A DNA stretch of 64,000 bases from Truepera sp. (GCA_032027045.1 JAVSMU010000001.1:934646-998645); one strand, 5' to 3'. Shown: positions 49,410 through 58,823, counted from the first letter of the stretch. Notes: generated from the sequence alone by a model not told the origin. Translations and numbers: made by a program.

Positions 49410-49415
49410 TAACGT
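49410..49415 (+). promoter_or_regulatory. -10 box of leaderless PIG-L/LmbE gene
   Basis: TAACGT, 6 nt before the ATG at 49422. Confidence 0.45.
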
Positions 49416-49421
49416 TGACGG

Positions 49422-50177
49422 ATGAGCACCGACTTCCTCACTGACCTACTCCTCGTCGTCCCGCACCCCGACGACGAGGTGTTCGGCTCGGCAGGTATCC
49501 TGGCACGCACGGCGGCCGCCGGGCGCACCGCCACTCTAACGCTCACCCGTGGCGCCGCCGGCCGGACCCTTGGGCTCTGCGCGCGCTCGGAGCTGGCCGA
49601 CAGGCGTGAGAAGGAGCTGCGCGCGTCGCTGGCCGTCCTTGGTGTTCAGGACGTGACCATCCTCGACCACCAAGACTACGTCCCCGACGCGGATCGCGGC
49701 CTGGCGGAACATCCGGGCCTCGCCGGCCTTGATTTCGCTGAGCTGCTCGCCGAAGTCCTCGCCGTGATGAACCGCACCAGGCCTCGGGCGCTGCTCACCT
49801 TCCCACCCAACGGGTCCAATGGGCACCCCGACCATTGCCTCACCCATCGCCTCGCCATAGGTGCGTTCAACGCGGCCGACGTCAAGCCGGAGCGGCTCTA
49901 CTACTTCGCGAGCGCAAGGCGCTTCGAGGGCCCCCAGCGGCCCGGGTTCTTGAGCGAGAGCGAGATGCACGGGCGCTACCTCGCGCCCACGCATGCCGCC
50001 CTCGTGGGCGGCGAGCTCGAGCCCAAGCTCGCCGCCATGGGTTGCCACGAGACGCAGGCCCTGTCCGTCCTCGGGTTCATGCGCAACTCGCCCGGCCGGT
50101 TGCTGGAGGAGACCTTCCACCGCGCACACCCTCCGGTGGCCGCCGGTGCCGAGGTGGAGCACGTCAGCTTCCTCTGA
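49422..50177 (+). CDS. PIG-L/LmbE family deacetylase
   Basis: 251 residues. The zinc motif LLLVVPHPDDEVFGSAG at the N-terminus and NGSNGHPDHCLTH further on give the His-Asp-His metal site of N-acetylglucosaminyl deacetylases. Deinococcota make bacillithiol, so a BshB-type role (deacetylating GlcNAc-malate) is plausible, but detoxifying or antibiotic-conjugate deacetylases share the fold. No bshA or bshC is in the window. Confidence 0.85.
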   Translation: MSTDFLTDLLLVVPHPDDEVFGSAGILARTAAAGRTATLTLTRGAAGRTLGLCARSELADRREKELRASLAVLGVQDVTILDHQDYVPDADRGLAEHPGLAGLDFAELLAEVLAVMNRTRPRALLTFPPNGSNGHPDHCLTHRLAIGAFNAADVKPERLYYFASARRFEGPQRPGFLSESEMHGRYLAPTHAALVGGELEPKLAAMGCHETQALSVLGFMRNSPGRLLEETFHRAHPPVAAGAEVEHVSFL

Positions 50178-50239
50178 GGGAGGCCGCTCGCGTGTGGCAT
50201 CTTCTGCGTGGTGGACGCTAGTCCGTGGTAGCGTTGCTC

Positions 50240-51682
50240 ATGCTATTCAGGCGTCAACGCGCGCCGGACCTGGCACCCGCTCACGAGGCCCTGGCCAAGG
50301 GCCAGTACGAGGTGGCCTTCGCGGTGCTCGAAAGTGCCGTGAAGCGTGGTGGCGCTCGGGGTAACCAGGGTCCCATGTGGCTCCAACTCGCGGAGGTGTA
50401 CGCGCTCTACGGTGACGAGGGCTTGGGGAACGGCCAACCCGCGCTGCGCAGCGCGGTGAGCACCGATCCGAAGCTCGGCTCGCACCCCCTATACCGCGCG
50501 CTCTTCTGGGAGTTCGCGGCCTACCGCGGTGCCGCGCTAAGCGACGTCAAACGCGGGCTCAAGGACGTGCCGGAGAGGCCGCCCGAGGTTCCCGGGGGCG
50601 GCCCGTCGGACGCCTTCGACGCCGTGGCCTCGTATCACGCCGCCGCCGCCCTGTTCGCCGTCGACGCCGCCAAGAGCGCCGGGCGCCGCCTAAGGGCGAT
50701 CGAAGAGGGCGCCCTGCCCGCCTACCTGGAGTGGCGCCGCTGGTCCCTCGTCGGGCAGTGCAGCGAGGCCCTGGGTGAGTGGGAGGGCGCCGCCGACGCG
50801 TTCGCGCGCTCCGTCCAGCTGGCGCCGGAACTGGAGCGCGACGCCGAGCGTTTGAGCCTGGCGGGTGCGCTCGTAGAGCTCTTCCGCACCGAGGAAGCCC
50901 TCGAAAACCTGGCCGCCGTGGAAGCCACGGCTCTACAGGCGGAGGAACTCGCCGTCTACCACTACCTGCAAGGCCGCGCGCACCTCGACCTCGACAACCC
51001 CAACCTCGCCCTCGAGCACCTGCGCGAGGCGGCGTCGGCCGACGCTGAGCTCGGCGGCGCCACCTACAGCGTGGCGTTCGCCACCGCCCAGGCCCTCAGC
51101 GCGGCGGGTCGACCCGAGGAGGCCACCGTGGCCTTCGAGAGGGCGCTCGCCAACGTCCCGGCCGAACACAGGGCCTTCACGCAGCACGAGGCGGCCTACG
51201 CACTCATCGAGTGCGACCGGCTGGAGGAGGCAGGTGCGCTGCTCGGCGAGGTCGTCACCGATCCCACCTACTCGCACCGCGCGGACGCGCTGGCCGACCT
51301 GGCCGACGTTCGCCTGCGCTGCGGCGAGCTCGACTCGGCACGGACCCTCGCACAAGAAGCCCTCGAGCTGGGGGCCACCGCTCCCGCTTGCATCACCCTC
51401 GGCAGCGTCGCGTTCGAGTACTACCACCTCGAGGACGCCGCCGCCTGGTACGAACAGGCGCTCAGCGCCAGCCAGACCGGCGACCCTTTCTGGGTGGCCG
51501 CGCAGCAGATGCTCGCCGACGTCTACGCCCAGATGGGCGACGGTTACGTGGCGCGCGTCCTCCAGCATGCGCGCGCGGCGCTCGAGCACACGGAGGCGGG
51601 CAGCGAGTGGTACCTGCCGCTCAAGCAGTACGTCGACGATGCCAAGAGCCGCCTGGGCGGCTTCGAGCGCGTGCTGAACTGA
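50240..51682 (+). CDS. TPR-repeat protein
   Basis: 480 residues made of helical repeats from near 15 to the end. Units such as AYRGAALSDVKRGLKDV, WSLVGQCSEALGEWEGAADAF, YLQGRAHLDLDNPNLALEHL and ADVYAQMGDGYVARVLQHAR have the tetratricopeptide pattern. No signal peptide or enzyme domain. Probably a scaffold; partner unknown. ATG at 50240 is 5 nt after a TAGCGT box; a GTG at 50225 overlaps that box and is less likely. Confidence 0.8.
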   Translation: MLFRRQRAPDLAPAHEALAKGQYEVAFAVLESAVKRGGARGNQGPMWLQLAEVYALYGDEGLGNGQPALRSAVSTDPKLGSHPLYRALFWEFAAYRGAALSDVKRGLKDVPERPPEVPGGGPSDAFDAVASYHAAAALFAVDAAKSAGRRLRAIEEGALPAYLEWRRWSLVGQCSEALGEWEGAADAFARSVQLAPELERDAERLSLAGALVELFRTEEALENLAAVEATALQAEELAVYHYLQGRAHLDLDNPNLALEHLREAASADAELGGATYSVAFATAQALSAAGRPEEATVAFERALANVPAEHRAFTQHEAAYALIECDRLEEAGALLGEVVTDPTYSHRADALADLADVRLRCGELDSARTLAQEALELGATAPACITLGSVAFEYYHLEDAAAWYEQALSASQTGDPFWVAAQQMLADVYAQMGDGYVARVLQHARAALEHTEAGSEWYLPLKQYVDDAKSRLGGFERVLN

Positions 51683-51710
51683 CCCCGAGAATTACAGTGG
51701 CCGTGAGCTG

Positions 51711-53291
51711 ATGGAAGGCCTTCTCATCGCGGAGCAGCTGCGGGCACTGGCGCCGCTGCTGCCGGCGGAGCGGCTGGCCTGGCGTTTCCCCGACGACCGC
51801 ACGGCCGTGCTACCGCTCCTCGAGGGGCGCTCCCTGTGGTTGGGTAGCCGGCCGCCGCGTCCCTACCTGGCGTTGAAGGAGGGCGCGCCGGAGGCGCTCA
51901 AGCCGCGCACGCCGTTCCAGCAGCAGCTCGCCTCGCGGGCGGTGGGCCCGCTCCTGGCCGCTACCCAACCGGCGCGCGATCGCGTGCTCAGGCTGACCTT
52001 CGGGACGTCCGAGGGGTTCGTGCCGGTGCCGGGCGTCGAGCTGGTGGCGGAGCTTACCGGCAGGAACTCCAACCTGGTCCTCGTCGAGGGCGGCAGGATG
52101 ATCGGGGTGGAGCGCCAGGTTCTCGCCGACCGCAATCGTTACCGCGAGCTCAGGGTCGGCCTCGACTACCGGCCGCCGCCGCCTTACAGCAAACTCGACC
52201 CGATCGGCGCCCCCTTGGAGTCCATCGCCGCGGCGCTGCGCGGGAGCCGGCTCGCCCAGGTGGCGAGTGTGGTCGACGGCGTCGGGCCCGAACTCACGGC
52301 GGCCCTCAAGGCCGCCGCCGCGGCCGATGGCGTGGCCGCCGACACGAAGCTGGACGGCGACGCGCTGGCGCACGCGGCGCACCTGGTCGCGGAGGCGGCG
52401 CAGCGGCCGAGCGCCTTCCTGGCACGCTGGGGCGGAGTGCTCGACCCCATGAACGCGGCCCGCGAGGAGCGTCAGACGTTGGCCCTCGACAAGCTGGAGC
52501 GGCTGCTGAAGAAGGAGCTCAGGCTGGCCAGGCGCAAGGTGTCCGACGCCGTGACCGCCGTCTCGGCCGGTGAGGAGGCAGGCGAGCTGCGGCGCCAGGG
52601 CGACCTCCTCCTGGCGCGGGCGGCGGCCGTGCCGGCCGGGGCCGAGCAGGTCACGCTCCCGGGCTTCGACGGTACGGAGGAGACGCTGACGCTGGACCCA
52701 CGGCTCGACGCCGCCGGCAACGCCAGAGCCCGCTACGACCAGGCCCGCAGGCGCGCGGCGCGGGCACAGCGGGCCCTGCGCGAACTGCCGGCACTGGAGG
52801 CGGCGGCCGCTGCCGCCCAAGCGGCGCTCGAGGCCGCGGCCACGCTGCCTGCCGGGGAGGTGCGTGCCAGGCTGCAAGCGGCCGAGAGCGGCGCCGCCCA
52901 GGCCGACAGGCGTTCAGCCGTGCCGGGCATCAGGTTCCAGGGCCCGCACGGCTTCGAGGTGGTGGTCGGCCGCAATGCCCGCGACAACGACAAGGTGACG
53001 TTCGGGGTCGCGCGCAGCCGCGACCTGTGGTTCCACGCCCAGGGTTACCGGGGCTCGCACGTGGTGGTGCGCTCCGGCGGCAAGGAAGTCCCGTTCGACA
53101 CGGTGCTGTTCGCAGCGAGGCTGGCGGCCGGCCACTCGGAGGCCGGACGCGAGGACCGCGTGGCCGTCGACTATACCGAGCGCAAGAACGTCTGGCGGCC
53201 CAAGGGTGGGGCGCCGGGGGCCGTCAACTTCGCGCACCACCGCACGGTGGTGGTGGCGCCCGCGCGTGACGACGCGGGCGCGAGGGGCTGA
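51711..53291 (+). CDS. rqcH: NFACT family protein RqcH/Rqc2 homologue
   Basis: 526 residues. N-terminal NFACT-N domain: MEGLLIAEQLRALAPLLPAE, then LVAELTGRNSNLVLVEGGRMIGV with the family ELTGR-N pattern. A helix-hairpin and long coiled coil cover about 240-395, and the C-terminal NFACT-R domain follows: GFEVVVGRNARDNDKVTFGV and LWFHAQGYRGSHVVVRS. In bacteria this protein binds stalled 50S subunits and adds alanine tails for degradation. It is also annotated as a fibronectin-binding protein. Starts at the ATG 28 nt after the TPR gene. Confidence 0.92.
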   Translation: MEGLLIAEQLRALAPLLPAERLAWRFPDDRTAVLPLLEGRSLWLGSRPPRPYLALKEGAPEALKPRTPFQQQLASRAVGPLLAATQPARDRVLRLTFGTSEGFVPVPGVELVAELTGRNSNLVLVEGGRMIGVERQVLADRNRYRELRVGLDYRPPPPYSKLDPIGAPLESIAAALRGSRLAQVASVVDGVGPELTAALKAAAAADGVAADTKLDGDALAHAAHLVAEAAQRPSAFLARWGGVLDPMNAAREERQTLALDKLERLLKKELRLARRKVSDAVTAVSAGEEAGELRRQGDLLLARAAAVPAGAEQVTLPGFDGTEETLTLDPRLDAAGNARARYDQARRRAARAQRALRELPALEAAAAAAQAALEAAATLPAGEVRARLQAAESGAAQADRRSAVPGIRFQGPHGFEVVVGRNARDNDKVTFGVARSRDLWFHAQGYRGSHVVVRSGGKEVPFDTVLFAARLAAGHSEAGREDRVAVDYTERKNVWRPKGGAPGAVNFAHHRTVVVAPARDDAGARG

Positions 53292-53346
53292 GGGCCACTG
53301 CCGCGGCCCGCCGTTGCCGCCCGGTTCAGGCGATCCCAGAAGGCCT

Positions 53347-54270
53347 TCAGCCGGCCTTGCCGGCCGAGCCGAATACCCGCATCCGGTCGGCCACGACGCG
53401 CTTCATCTGCTCGCGCGCCGGCCCGAGTATCTTGCGGGGGTCGAACTCCTCCACCCTGTCCCTGAGCACCTCCCGCACGCTCGCCGTGAACGCCAGGCGC
53501 AAGTCGGTGTCGGTGTTGATCTTCGCGATGCCCTCGGTCACGGCCTGCCGCACGTCGTCCTCGTGGATCCCGCTGGCGTCGCCGATCACCCCACCGGCGG
53601 CGCGGAACCGCGTCACCAGCTCGGCCGGCACCCCGGAGGCGCCGTGCATGACGAGCGGAGCCTGCACCAGCTCCGCTATTGCCCTGATGCGGGCGTGGTC
53701 GATGAACGGCCGCCCCTTGCCCTTGTAGGCGCCGTGCGACGTACCGATGGCCACGGCCAGATAGTCGACGCCGCTCTCGGCCACGAAGCGCTGCGCCTCG
53801 TCCGGACGGGTGAGGGCTGCCTCTTCGGCGGTGACTTCGATGTGCTCCTCGATGCCGACCAGGCGCCCGATCTCCGCCTCTACCGTCACCCCGACCGCGT
53901 GAGCCGCCTCGACCACGCGGCGGGTCTCGGCCACGTTCGCGGCCTCGTCCAGGTGCGACATGTCGATCATCACCGACGTGAAACCCATGCGGATGGCGCG
54001 CAGGCACGACGCGTAACTGGAGCCGTGATCGAGGTGGATGGCAACGGGAACGCTCGCCTTACCGGCGAAGTACTTGACGATCTCCGGGAGGCCGGGCCCG
54101 CCGTACTTGAGGGCTCCCTCCGACATGGCGACGATGACGGGGCTGCGGAGCTCCTCCGCCGCTTCGATGATCGCTTGCGTCATCTCGAGGTTGTTGGTGT
54201 TGAACGCGCCCACGCCGTAGCCGGCGGCGCGTGCGGTAGCGAGGATCTCCAGGCCGGTGACTAGTCCCAT
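53347..54270 (-). CDS. fba: Class II fructose-bisphosphate aldolase
   Basis: 307 residues. Zinc-dependent aldolase of glycolysis and gluconeogenesis. AFNTNNLEMTQAIIEAAEEL at the N-terminus, the metal motif VPVAIHLDHGSSYASCLRAI, SHGAYKGKGRPFIDHAR, and the phosphate-binding VMHGASGVPAELVTRF and GVAKINTDTDLR-like GIAKINTDTDLRLAF are all present. ATG at 54270 is 6 nt after TAGAAT, so the mRNA is leaderless. Convergent with rqcH. Confidence 0.96.
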   Translation of the reverse strand: MGLVTGLEILATARAAGYGVGAFNTNNLEMTQAIIEAAEELRSPVIVAMSEGALKYGGPGLPEIVKYFAGKASVPVAIHLDHGSSYASCLRAIRMGFTSVMIDMSHLDEAANVAETRRVVEAAHAVGVTVEAEIGRLVGIEEHIEVTAEEAALTRPDEAQRFVAESGVDYLAVAIGTSHGAYKGKGRPFIDHARIRAIAELVQAPLVMHGASGVPAELVTRFRAAGGVIGDASGIHEDDVRQAVTEGIAKINTDTDLRLAFTASVREVLRDRVEEFDPRKILGPAREQMKRVVADRMRVFGSAGKAG

Positions 54271-54276
54271 GCGCCG

Positions 54277-54282
54277 ATTCTA
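54277..54282 (-). promoter_or_regulatory. -10 box of leaderless fba
   Basis: TAGAAT on the minus strand, 6 nt before the ATG at 54270. The same TAGAAT hexamer serves serS and the response-regulator promoter. Confidence 0.55.
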
Positions 54283-54294
54283 CTTTCAGCAGGC

Positions 54295-54588
54295 CTACTC
54301 GTCGCTCTTGCGGCCGGAGCCCCGGCCCGCCGGTGGCAGCGTCGAGCGTCCGCCCACGAAGCCACCGGCGACTGCCAGGGACAGAGACAGCAGTAGGGTG
54401 ACCGGGTCGTCGCGCTGGAAGAACACGAGTGCCAGCACCAGCAACACGGCCGAACCCAGGCGGCCGATGAACGCGCGGCGCTTGGGCAACAGGCGCCCAG
54501 GGTCGAACGTGAGGATGTGCGTGACCACGTACGTGAGGAGGAGCAGGACGAAGTAGGCCCAGACCGGCACCGCGGCGAGGAGGTCCAT
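54295..54588 (-). CDS. Small membrane protein, unknown
   Basis: 97 residues with three hydrophobic segments (VPVWAYFVLLLLTYVVTHIL; IGRLGSAVLLVLALVFF; LLLSLSLAVAGGFVGG) and a basic, Gly-rich tail. Not recognised. Its ATG overlaps the last base of the nucleosidase stop, so it is likely translated with it. Its end is 24 bp before the fba start. Confidence 0.6.
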   Translation of the reverse strand: MDLLAAVPVWAYFVLLLLTYVVTHILTFDPGRLLPKRRAFIGRLGSAVLLVLALVFFQRDDPVTLLLSLSLAVAGGFVGGRSTLPPAGRGSGRKSDE

Positions 54589-55310
54589 CAGCCGCCCGCC
54601 AGGAGCTCGACGGCCCGCAGGGCGGCGTCACAGGCGTTCGTTATGGCCGCTTTCACCTGCCACCTGCTCTTGTCACGCTCGCCGACGACGTTGCTGACGC
54701 CCCTGATCTCCACCATCGGCACGCCGAACGCCAGCGCCACCTGAGCCACGGCGCCGCCCTCCATCGACTCGATGGCCACGCCGTGCCGTTGGGCGAGCCA
54801 GCGCGCGTGGTCGTCGTCGGCCGTCACCGCCTCGCTCGTTGCGAACGGCACGGCGGCTATGTTCAGGGCGCCGGCCAGCCGGCCCACGAAGCGTTGATCG
54901 AACCAGAGCCGGTTGTAGGTCGGCGGGTCCGTCGTCAGCAGCGGGAAGCCTATGGCGTCCAGGCCCTCCCAGCCGGCGCCGTGGCCCACGCCGCTATCCA
55001 CGTGGGTCTCGCTGGCCGCCGTCGCCACCTGGCCCGGCTCCGGTCCGGTGCCCGGGTAGGCGCCGCCGATCCCCACCAGCAGCAGGTGACGCGGCCTCAG
55101 CTCGGTCAGTGCGATGGCGGTGGCGGCCGCCGCGTTGACCTTGCCCACACCGGTCGTCCCCAGCACTACCTCGACCCCGGCGAGCCGACCCCGTTCGCGG
55201 TTCCACCACGGCACCGGCCGGCCGGGCACGGTCGTTGCCGCGCCGCCCTCGAGCGCCGCCTCCAGCGGGCCCAACTCGCCCCGGGTGGCCGCGAGGACGA
55301 GGACGTTCAC
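54588..55310 (-). CDS. mqnB: Futalosine hydrolase-like nucleosidase (MqnB type)
   Basis: 240 residues of the PNP/UDP fold. NVLVLAATRGELGPLEAALE opens like MTA/SAH nucleosidases, GTTGVGKVNAAAATAIAL is the glycine loop, and VAIESMEGGAVAQVALAFGVP holds the ribose-binding ME motif. The end VEIRGVSNVVGERDKSRW is more like MqnB, which cleaves futalosine in the alternative menaquinone route, than like MTA/SAH nucleosidase; the latter stays possible. GTG 55310 is the last good start; a GTG near 55346 would add about 12 residues. Downstream of ftsY, 55 bp apart. Confidence 0.75.
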   Translation of the reverse strand: MNVLVLAATRGELGPLEAALEGGAATTVPGRPVPWWNRERGRLAGVEVVLGTTGVGKVNAAAATAIALTELRPRHLLLVGIGGAYPGTGPEPGQVATAASETHVDSGVGHGAGWEGLDAIGFPLLTTDPPTYNRLWFDQRFVGRLAGALNIAAVPFATSEAVTADDDHARWLAQRHGVAIESMEGGAVAQVALAFGVPMVEIRGVSNVVGERDKSRWQVKAAITNACDAALRAVELLAGG

Positions 55311-55365
55311 GCCCGCTTCGTCGCCGCGGCCGTGGGCAGGGGCGGGAGAACTCACCGCCAGGACC

Positions 55366-56298
55366 TCAGGCCGCCACGGGCGGCATGTCGAGCAGGGCAC
55401 GCACGAAGGCGGCGGCGTCGTAAGGCTGGAGATCGTCTTGGGCCTCGCCGACGCCGATGAACTTGATGGGGATGCCCAACTCGCGCGTGATGGGCAGCAG
55501 GATGCCACCCTTGGCGGTGCCGTCGAGCTTGGTGACCACGACGCCCGTCAGGGTGACGGCGTCATGGAACTTGCGGGCTTGCTCGAGGCCGTTCTGGCCG
55601 GTCACGGCGTCGAGCACCAACCAGGTGTCACGCGGCTCCCCCGGGTCCGCCTTGGCGATGACCCGCTTCACCTTCTTGAGTTCCTCCATGAGGTTGTGCT
55701 TGGTGTGCAGGCGGCCGGCGGTGTCGACCAGGAGCAGGTCGGTGCCGCGCGCCTTGCGTTGCTGCGCCGCATCGAACGCGACGGCGCCGGGGTCGCCGCC
55801 ATCCGGGCCCGTGACGGTCGGGATGCCGAGGCGCTCGCCCCACACGGCCAACTGCGCGCTGCCGGCCGCGCGGAAGGTGTCGCCCGCCGCGAACATGACG
55901 CTGCGGCCGTGCGAGCGGTAGTAGTTGCCGAGCTTGGCGATGGTCGTCGTCTTGCCCACGCCGTTGACCCCGACGATCATGACGACCTTGCCGTCGGGCG
56001 CAACGACCTTGCGCGTCACGTCGAGGGCGAACCCGACGCGCCGCAACTTCTGGCGCATGCGGTCCGGCTCCAGCTGATCGAGGAGGGCCTTCTCGAGCGC
56101 CTCTCTGAACGAGGTCCCGCGGTCGCGTTCCGCTTTCGCTTCCGCCACGACGGTGGCGGCCAGCTTGGCGCCGACGTCGGCGCCGATCAGCGCCATCTCG
56201 AGGTCCTCCCAGTCCATCTCCCAGGCGGCGCCCTTGCCGCCGAACGTGGCCGCGCGGGTGCGGCCCAGGCCCTCTCGGAGCCTGTCGAACCAACTCAC
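55366..56298 (-). CDS. ftsY: Signal recognition particle receptor FtsY
   Basis: 310 residues. Lacks a long acidic N-domain, as in many non-proteobacterial FtsY. N domain to about 95, then SRP-type GTPase: G1 MIVGVNGVGKTTTIAKLGNYY, DTFRAAGSAQLAVW, DTAGRLHTKHNLMEELKKV, TKLDGTAKGGILL and the closing FIGVGEAQDDLQPYDAAAFV. Brings ribosomes making membrane proteins to SecYEG. GTG 56298 overlaps the gltX stop (GTGA). Confidence 0.96.
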   Translation of the reverse strand: MSWFDRLREGLGRTRAATFGGKGAAWEMDWEDLEMALIGADVGAKLAATVVAEAKAERDRGTSFREALEKALLDQLEPDRMRQKLRRVGFALDVTRKVVAPDGKVVMIVGVNGVGKTTTIAKLGNYYRSHGRSVMFAAGDTFRAAGSAQLAVWGERLGIPTVTGPDGGDPGAVAFDAAQQRKARGTDLLLVDTAGRLHTKHNLMEELKKVKRVIAKADPGEPRDTWLVLDAVTGQNGLEQARKFHDAVTLTGVVVTKLDGTAKGGILLPITRELGIPIKFIGVGEAQDDLQPYDAAAFVRALLDMPPVAA

Positions 56299-57869
56299 TG
56301 GGCGCCGCCCTTGTTCGCGGCCTGCACCGGTGCGCCGTGACTCTTCACCCGGCTCTTCTTGGCCTCCTCGGCGGCGGCCTTGCGGGCACGCTCCTCCTCG
56401 ACGAGGCGCTGGGGATCGTCGTCCGGCAGGCCGGCATCGATGAAGGTGAGGGCCTGGCCGATGCGCTTCAACGACTCGCGCTTGCCGAGGATGACGATCA
56501 GGTCCGTAACGCCCGGCGCTTGCGTGGTGCCGGTGAGGGCGGCACGTAGGGGCATGAGGACCTTGCCCATGGGCACGGCCTGCTCCTGCACGTAGTCGCG
56601 GAGCATGTCGTCCACGCCGTCGTAGTCGAAGAACTCGAGCATCGAGAGCTCGCGCTCGACGTCTTGCAAGAAGGACTGGCCCGCCGCCAGCTGCTTGCGC
56701 GCCGGCTCGTCGTAGCGCAGCGTGCCGGTGAAGAAGTAACGCGCCTGGTCCACGAGCTCGCCCAGCGTTTCGGCCCGCGGACGCAGGACGTCGACGACGT
56801 CGAGCAGGTAGTCCTCGTCGTCGCACAAGTAGCCCTCGTCCTCGAGCAGCGGCCGCACGCGCTGCGCCACGTCCTCGAGTGGCAGGATGTCGCGGAGGTA
56901 CTTGGCGTTGAAGTTGCGCAGCCGCTTGAGGTCGAAGACCGGCCCTCCTAGCGACACGCGATCGATGTCGAACTCCCGGGTCATGTCCGCGACGCTGAAA
57001 TACTCGCGCCCGTCGGGCATGCTCCACCCCATGTTGGCCAGGAAGTTGAGCAGCGCCTCCGGCAAGTACCCCTGCCGGCGGTACGAGTCCACAGAGGTGT
57101 CGAGCTTGCGTTTGCTCACCTTGCTGTGGTCGGGGTTACGCAGCAGCGGCAAGTGGATGAACTCGGGCAGCCGCCAGCCGAAGGCCTGGTAGAGGAGCAC
57201 GTGGATGGGTGTGCTCGTCACCCACTCCTCGGCCCGGATGACGTGGGTGACGCCCATCAGGTGATCGTCGATGACGTTGGCGAGGTGGTAGGTAGGATAA
57301 CCGTCGCTCTTGAGCAGCACCGGGTCGCGGATCTCGCTGTTCGGAATGGTGACGTCGCCGCGAAGGCGGTCTTCGAACGTGGTCGAGCCGTCGTCCGGCG
57401 TCTGCAGGCGCACCACGTTCGGCTCGCCTGCCTCATGCCGCCGGGCCTGCTCGGCCGCCGGCATGCCGCGACCACGCCCGTCGTAACCCAGCGGCTTGCC
57501 GAGGCGCCGCTGGTTGACGCGCATCTCGTCTAGCTCCTCGGGGGTCTCGAAGGCCCTGTAGGCCCGGCCGCCCTCGAGCAGCGTGGCCACGAGGGTTTGG
57601 TAGGTCTCCAGGCGCTCGCTCTGCCGGTAAGGCCCGTTAGGGCCGCCCTTCTCGGGGCTCTCGTCGGGCTCTATGCCCAGCCACTCGAACATCTCGAGGA
57701 TCCTGGCCTCCGCTCCCTCTTGGTAGCGTTGCCGGTCCGTGTCCTCGAGGCGGAAGATGAAGCGCCCACCGTGCCGCCGGGCGAAGACGTAGTTGAAGAG
57801 TCCGACGTAGGCGGTGCCGACGTGAGGGTCTCCGGTCGGCGAGGGTGCGATCCTGGTGACGACTTCCAT
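56295..57869 (-). CDS. gltX: Glutamate-tRNA ligase
   Basis: 524 residues. HIGH-type motif TRIAPSPTGDPHVGTAYVGLFNY and KMSKS-type DHSKVSKRKLDTSV are present, with anticodon-binding domain after about 330. The last 40 residues are Ala/Lys/Glu rich and may be a non-conserved extension. With gatC in the window, this could be a non-discriminating enzyme that also charges tRNA-Gln, but that cannot be read directly. ATG 57869 was chosen for the family start MEVVTRIAPSPTG and because TAGGAGG lies 7 nt upstream, inside the palindrome GGAGGCGCCTCC. Confidence 0.95.
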   Translation of the reverse strand: MEVVTRIAPSPTGDPHVGTAYVGLFNYVFARRHGGRFIFRLEDTDRQRYQEGAEARILEMFEWLGIEPDESPEKGGPNGPYRQSERLETYQTLVATLLEGGRAYRAFETPEELDEMRVNQRRLGKPLGYDGRGRGMPAAEQARRHEAGEPNVVRLQTPDDGSTTFEDRLRGDVTIPNSEIRDPVLLKSDGYPTYHLANVIDDHLMGVTHVIRAEEWVTSTPIHVLLYQAFGWRLPEFIHLPLLRNPDHSKVSKRKLDTSVDSYRRQGYLPEALLNFLANMGWSMPDGREYFSVADMTREFDIDRVSLGGPVFDLKRLRNFNAKYLRDILPLEDVAQRVRPLLEDEGYLCDDEDYLLDVVDVLRPRAETLGELVDQARYFFTGTLRYDEPARKQLAAGQSFLQDVERELSMLEFFDYDGVDDMLRDYVQEQAVPMGKVLMPLRAALTGTTQAPGVTDLIVILGKRESLKRIGQALTFIDAGLPDDDPQRLVEEERARKAAAEEAKKSRVKSHGAPVQAANKGGAQ

Positions 57870-57881
57870 GGAGGCGCCTCC
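57870..57881 (-). promoter_or_regulatory. Palindrome covering the gltX ribosome site
   Basis: GGAGGCGCCTCC is a perfect 12-bp palindrome directly before the gltX ATG, including the AGGAGG. As an RNA hairpin only four pairs fit with a four-base loop, so any effect would be modest; it could also be a DNA site. Confidence 0.35.
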
Positions 57882-57965
57882 TATCTGGGCATCATAGCCC
57901 GGCACCTGCCAGGCGAAACGTCGTTGGCCGCCGTCCACCGCGTGATTTCCAGCGGCCCGCGGGGC

Positions 57966-58769
57966 TCAACCGGCGAAGGCGAGGTAGACGAGCGTGAAGG
58001 CCGAGAGCGCCCACAGGTAGGGCGAGAAGACGCGGAATCGGCCCCGGCGCAGGAGTGCGAACACGACGCGCAGCGCGAGGTAACCGACCGCGAACGATGA
58101 CACCAACATGGCGGCGAGGGGTGCCAGTTCGATGTCGGCGGCCAACACGTCCTTGGCGCCGACCACGGCCACCCCGAAGGAGACGACCAAGTAGAGGAGG
58201 AAGGAGAGCCTGGGCGCTAAGTCCTTGTCGACGCCGCGCCAGAGTAGCGCCGAGATGGTGGAGCCGCTGCGCGAGATGCCCGGGACGACGGCCAGGCCCT
58301 GAGCCACCCCCGCCACGAGCGCGTCCAGGAAGGTGACCTTGCGCACCGCGTGCTTGCCGCCCTCGCGGGGTGCGAACCAGAGGATGAGTCCGGTGACGGC
58401 GAGCGCGATGGCGACGGGCAGCGGCGCGTTAAGGCGCTCGAACACGGGCTTGAGTAGGAGCGCCAGGATGACCGTCGGGACGCTGCCGGCCAGGACGAGG
58501 AGGGCGAGGTGCCAGCCGGGTTCCTGGCGCGCTTCGGCCGAGCCCAGGCCGCGCGCGAACCCCGTGACGGCCGCCCCCACGTCGCGCCGCAGGTAGACCA
58601 GCACGGCCAGCAGGGTGCCGGTGTTGGTCGCGATGTCGACCCATAGCTCCAACGAGTCGCCCCAACCCAGGAAGTAGTGGGCCAGAACCAGGTGGCCCGA
58701 ACTCGACACGGGGAGGAACTCCGTGAGGCCCTGAACGATGCCGAGTAAGGTGGCTTGGATGACGGTCAA
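57966..58769 (-). CDS. uppP: Undecaprenyl-diphosphatase UppP (BacA)
   Basis: 267 residues with about eight membrane helices. ATLLGIVQGLTEFLPVSSSGHLVL carries the (E/Q)xxxE-type motif region and PGSRS-like GISRSGSTISALLW gives the second catalytic block (PGISRSGST). It turns undecaprenyl diphosphate into the monophosphate used for wall synthesis, and can give bacitracin resistance. The start appears to be TTG at 58769; its ribosome site is not clear. A six-codon ORF (ATG at 58787) ends overlapping this TTG. Confidence 0.93.
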   Translation of the reverse strand: MTVIQATLLGIVQGLTEFLPVSSSGHLVLAHYFLGWGDSLELWVDIATNTGTLLAVLVYLRRDVGAAVTGFARGLGSAEARQEPGWHLALLVLAGSVPTVILALLLKPVFERLNAPLPVAIALAVTGLILWFAPREGGKHAVRKVTFLDALVAGVAQGLAVVPGISRSGSTISALLWRGVDKDLAPRLSFLLYLVVSFGVAVVGAKDVLAADIELAPLAAMLVSSFAVGYLALRVVFALLRRGRFRVFSPYLWALSAFTLVYLAFAG

Positions 58770-58823
58770 GTGGCGGCCCGCTTCATGTCCACCGCGCGCG
58801 CCTCACGCGAGCGGTGGGTGGCG

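Noticed and set aside
51693-51711. Leaderless two-codon ORF (GTG AGC TGA) coupled to rqcH
   Set aside because: TACAGT is only 4 nt before the GTG and the ORF is two codons; chance is likely.
56299-57027. N-terminal extension of ftsY inside gltX
   Set aside because: It is an out-of-frame reading of gltX; the GTGA overlap fixes the ftsY start and no acidic FtsY A-domain is seen.
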